NCBI GenBank assembly: GCA_024236055.1
Contig: JACKLF010000003.1
Location: forward strand, 1-64,000
Length of the DNA stretch: 64,000 nucleotides
Origin: Alphaproteobacteria bacterium
GTDB taxonomy: Bacteria > Pseudomonadota > Alphaproteobacteria > Micropepsales > Micropepsaceae
Reading direction: 5' to 3'
The notes below the pieces were generated by a model that saw only the letters and a list, made by a program, of their open reading frames with translations, had not been told where the DNA came from and ran no database searches. Position 1 is the first letter of the stretch. Each line of letters begins with the position of its first letter. Below, one piece after another: positions 61,834 through 64,000 of the stretch. The translations under genes were made by a program, and so were the position numbers.

Positions 61834-62817
61834 TCAGGGGTCCAGTGAAGACAGATAGGCGGCGATGTTGAGCATGTCGTCCTCGCTCATCTTCGCAACC
61901 TCCGGACGCATCATGGCGGCGTTGGCGCCGTTGCGGGTGCCGCGCTTGAAGTCCGTCAATTGTCGCACAATGTAGCTGGGCGAGCGGCCCGCCAGGGGCG
62001 GCACCTCGCCATTGCCGTGATAGGTGGGGCCGTGACAGGCGGCGCACGGATAGGCCCCGGCGCCCGATTTCACCAGCATGCGGCCCTTTTCGATCGACCC
62101 CTTGGGCACATAGGCGATGAAGCCCAGATGGGAATCGCGCAGCTCGGTGCGCTCGATGTCCTCGGGCACTTCCAGGATGCGGTCGCCGATCGGCTCCTGG
62201 TCGCCGGGCACCATCTGCAGCATGTTGTGGGTGTTGATGTCGGTCTTGGGCGCCATGTCGGTTTCGACCACCCGGATCCACTTGGTCATCTTCAGACCCG
62301 AGAAATATTCGGCGGCTGCACGGATCTCTTCGTCGTTCGACGCCTTGGCGATGCGCATCATCGCGTTGATCGAGCCCATCTTGGCGGTCGAGGAATGGCG
62401 CGCGCCCTCGCGCATCTCGCGCACCTGCTCGACGATATAGGCGGCGGGCAGTCCCGCCAGCGCCGCGTTCTCGGGACGGCCATGGCCGTTGGGCAGATGG
62501 CAATAGCCGCAGGCCATCACGTCGGGTTTGCGGCCATGGGCGACGATGTCGGGCATGGGCGGGTGATCGTCCGGGAACCAGTCGGGCGGGCCGAAGCCGT
62601 TATTGACCTCGCGGATGGTCAGCGTCTTGTCCGAGCCGGGTATGGTCGCGGTTTCGTTCGGATCGGGCTTGGGCCATTTGTGGGTGGCGACCGGATAGGC
62701 CCAATAGGGCAGTCCCGCCTCGGTATCGGTATCCTGCTTCGGCGCCATGGTGATGGTAGCGATCACCGCGCCCAGACCCACAACAACCACCGCCCCGACA
62801 ATCCAAGCCCGCCGCAT
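61834..62817 (-). CDS. Membrane-anchored diheme cytochrome c
   Basis: A 327-residue protein with an N-terminal hydrophobic anchor (AWIVGAVVVVGLGAVIATI) and two haem motifs, CGYCH (in DVMACGYCHLPNGHG) and CAACH (in YPCAACHGPTYHGNG). Two cytochrome c class I domains are thus joined by a linker. Such proteins carry electrons from periplasmic dehydrogenases to the respiratory chain. GGGGG lies about 5 bases before ATG 62817. It is in the same strand run as the cupin and AraD1-like genes and probably serves the PQQ or GMC enzymes nearby. Confidence 0.9.
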   Translation of the reverse strand: MRRAWIVGAVVVVGLGAVIATITMAPKQDTDTEAGLPYWAYPVATHKWPKPDPNETATIPGSDKTLTIREVNNGFGPPDWFPDDHPPMPDIVAHGRKPDVMACGYCHLPNGHGRPENAALAGLPAAYIVEQVREMREGARHSSTAKMGSINAMMRIAKASNDEEIRAAAEYFSGLKMTKWIRVVETDMAPKTDINTHNMLQMVPGDQEPIGDRILEVPEDIERTELRDSHLGFIAYVPKGSIEKGRMLVKSGAGAYPCAACHGPTYHGNGEVPPLAGRSPSYIVRQLTDFKRGTRNGANAAMMRPEVAKMSEDDMLNIAAYLSSLDP

Positions 62818-62922
62818 ATTTCCCCCTGTTTTTTTGTGGGCGGAGTGGCGCATGAACGGGCGCGCAAGGCAAGCCCTTGCCGCTTGCGCGCTGCAACATG
62901 CAGGGGGTAATGCGGCGCGGGA

Positions 62923-63357
62923 TTACTTGCCCGGCGGGATCAGCACATCCTTGACCGGGGTGCGCGGCACGCTGCCCTTGTCGATCACCAGCGTCACCGC
63001 CAGGTCGACCGGCTTGCTGCCCGGCACGGGGCGGCCGTCATGGGGCACTTCGCGCGGGATGATGAAGCTTTCGCCCGCATGCACCACCTTCATCGGCTGG
63101 CCCTTGATGTAGATTTCCATGTCGCCGCTGAGAACTTCGCTCATTTCCACGCCGTGATGAATGTGCGGCGTGGCGGTCTGCCCGTCCTTCAGTGTGCGGG
63201 TGGTGATGATGACCGTCTGGTCCTTGGAGCCGTGGGGAATGTCATAGGTCTTGGTGTTGGCGCCCTGGGCGACGGCCAGCGCACTGCCCTGCGCCAGCGC
63301 GGGGCCCGCGGCGGCGATGGCGATGACCGCGACCGATGCGGCAAGAATGGCTTTCAT
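62923..63357 (-). CDS. Exported cupin-domain protein
   Basis: A 144-residue protein with a signal peptide ending ALAQ and a single cupin. The first cupin motif is seen as TATPHIHHGVEMSEVLSGDMEI (metal histidines and glutamate), and the second as GESFIIPREVPHDGRPVP. A metal-dependent isomerase, dioxygenase or sugar-binding role is possible. Exported cupins occur beside sugar oxidation genes in several groups. GGGGAGAC precedes the ATG. It is probably cotranscribed with the cytochrome c gene downstream. Confidence 0.87.
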   Translation of the reverse strand: MKAILAASVAVIAIAAAGPALAQGSALAVAQGANTKTYDIPHGSKDQTVIITTRTLKDGQTATPHIHHGVEMSEVLSGDMEIYIKGQPMKVVHAGESFIIPREVPHDGRPVPGSKPVDLAVTLVIDKGSVPRTPVKDVLIPPGK

Positions 63358-63423
63358 GAACGTCTCCCCGGCGGTTGTTTTCACCAGTTTGGCGCGTGGG
63401 GCCGGTGCTGGCAAGCGCCGGCC

Positions 63424-64000
63424 TTAAAGGGCGCTCACCGTCACGTCCGCGGCGGGCGCGCCGCCCAGGGGATTGCGCAGCGGAAACAGGAAGGCATCGG
63501 CTTCCAGTTCGAACACGTCACCCGGCTGGGTCGCCACCCCGGCGCTGAAGGACAGGGTCGCGGTGCCGAAGAAATGCACATGCACGTCACCGGGCCGGCG
63601 GAAGCCCGCATACTTGAAGTGGTGTGCCTCAAGGTTGGCGATGGTGTGGCTCATATTGTCCTCGCCCGACAGGAAGGGCGCGTCGAAGACCAGTTCATTG
63701 CCGCGGCGGATGCGCGAACGGCCCGTCACCTTGGCGGGCAGATCGCCGGTCAGCAATTCGGGCCCGAAAGAACAGGGGCGCAGCTTGGAATGGGCCAGCC
63801 ACAGATAGTTGAATTTCTCGGTGACGTGGTCCGAGAATTCGTTGCCCAGCGCGAAACCCAGGCGGCGCGGCTGGCCATCGGGGCCGATGATATAGAGACC
63901 GGCGATCTCCGGTTCCTCGCCGCCATCCTGGGCGAAGGCGGGCGAGGGGAAGGGTGCTTCGGGCGCGATCACGCTGTCGCCGTCGCACTTGTAGAACCAT
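63424..64000 (-). CDS. AraD1/GguC-like FAH-fold enzyme, truncated by window edge
   Basis: The 5' part lies beyond the window; the open frame continues from base 63999 (WFYKCDGDSVIAPEA). Visible sequence includes DGGEEPEIAGLYIIGPDGQP, GNEFSDHVTEKFNYLWLAHS, then NMSHTIANLEAHHFKYAGFR and PGDVHVHFFGTATLSFSAGV. These are hallmarks of the AraD1/GguC branch of the fumarylacetoacetate-hydrolase fold, linked to 2-keto-3-deoxy sugar-acid dehydration. It probably acts in the cytosol on a keto-deoxy acid made from an aldonate, in keeping with the surrounding genes. The last 20 residues are Pro/Ala/Val-rich. Confidence 0.9.
   Translation of the reverse strand, partial: WFYKCDGDSVIAPEAPFPSPAFAQDGGEEPEIAGLYIIGPDGQPRRLGFALGNEFSDHVTEKFNYLWLAHSKLRPCSFGPELLTGDLPAKVTGRSRIRRGNELVFDAPFLSGEDNMSHTIANLEAHHFKYAGFRRPGDVHVHFFGTATLSFSAGVATQPGDVFELEADAFLFPLRNPLGGAPAADVTVSAL

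Overview
This window is chromosomal DNA of a high-GC alphaproteobacterium. The lineage call rests on a holdfast-anchor operon (hfaA-hfaB-hfaD), a CpdR cell-cycle response regulator beside an N-formylglutamate amidohydrolase, a usg gene, a TonB-ExbB-ExbD-ExbD-TPR cluster, and a small RNA that resembles the alphaproteobacterial alpha-r8 type. A stalked or holdfast-forming group (Caulobacterales-like or a related order) fits, but the exact order cannot be fixed from sequence alone.

Layout. 0-8 kb: two exported peroxiredoxins around a VOC protein, then elongation factor P (efp) divergent from epmA, a beta-propeller protein, a drug-efflux MFS gene overlapping epmB, and a 2OG-Fe(II) oxygenase. efp, epmA and epmB together supply the target and both enzymes for beta-lysylation of EF-P Lys34. 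8-10.6 kb: hfaABD on the minus strand behind a sigma54-type promoter. 10.9-25 kb: rhomboid protease, an exported unknown, an RND efflux pump with its adaptor, typA, an SDR, an ion transporter, hisN, two alpha/beta hydrolases and hsp20. The hsp20 leader carries a RpoH-like promoter and a ROSE-like hairpin over its ribosome binding site. 25-32 kb: pentapeptide-repeat protein, large autotransporter, threonine aldolase, glyoxalase I. 32.6-36.4 kb: tonB-exbB-exbD-exbD-TPR energy-transduction operon. 36.4-43.3 kb: envelope functions, including a gtrA/gtrB/GT-C cassette, a GT4 glycosyltransferase and an LpxH-like phosphoesterase. 43.5-45.5 kb: candidate small RNA, N-formylglutamate amidohydrolase, cpdR and tRNA-Val(GAC).

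45.4-46.95 kb is the scar of an integrated element at the 3' end of the tRNA gene: duplicated attachment sequence, the C-terminal half of a tyrosine integrase, the C-terminal helix-turn-helix of a serine recombinase, and two orphan genes in AT-richer DNA.

46.95-64 kb is largely catabolic and largely exported. A P450 is followed by a 3-keto-glycoside hydrolase-like protein, and then by a minus-strand operon: amidohydrolase, hydroxyisobutyrate-dehydrogenase-like enzyme, MFS transporter, GMC dehydrogenase with three reading-frame breaks, and its Tat-exported small subunit. After that come a plus-strand operon (exported propeller, exported UxuA-like protein, PQQ dehydrogenase with a cytochrome c tail) and a converging minus-strand group (AraD1/GguC-like enzyme running off the edge, exported cupin, diheme cytochrome c, Tat-exported 633-residue unknown). 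I read these as periplasmic oxidation of sugars or glycosides feeding electrons to cytochromes, followed by import and cytosolic breakdown. The substrate is not known.

Two families of intergenic palindromes lie at gene ends across the window. In both, stem sequences differ between copies while pairing is kept. I saw no CRISPR array, rRNA, intact prophage or complete insertion sequence, and the only recognisable transcription-type regulator is CpdR, a receiver domain without a DNA-binding part.
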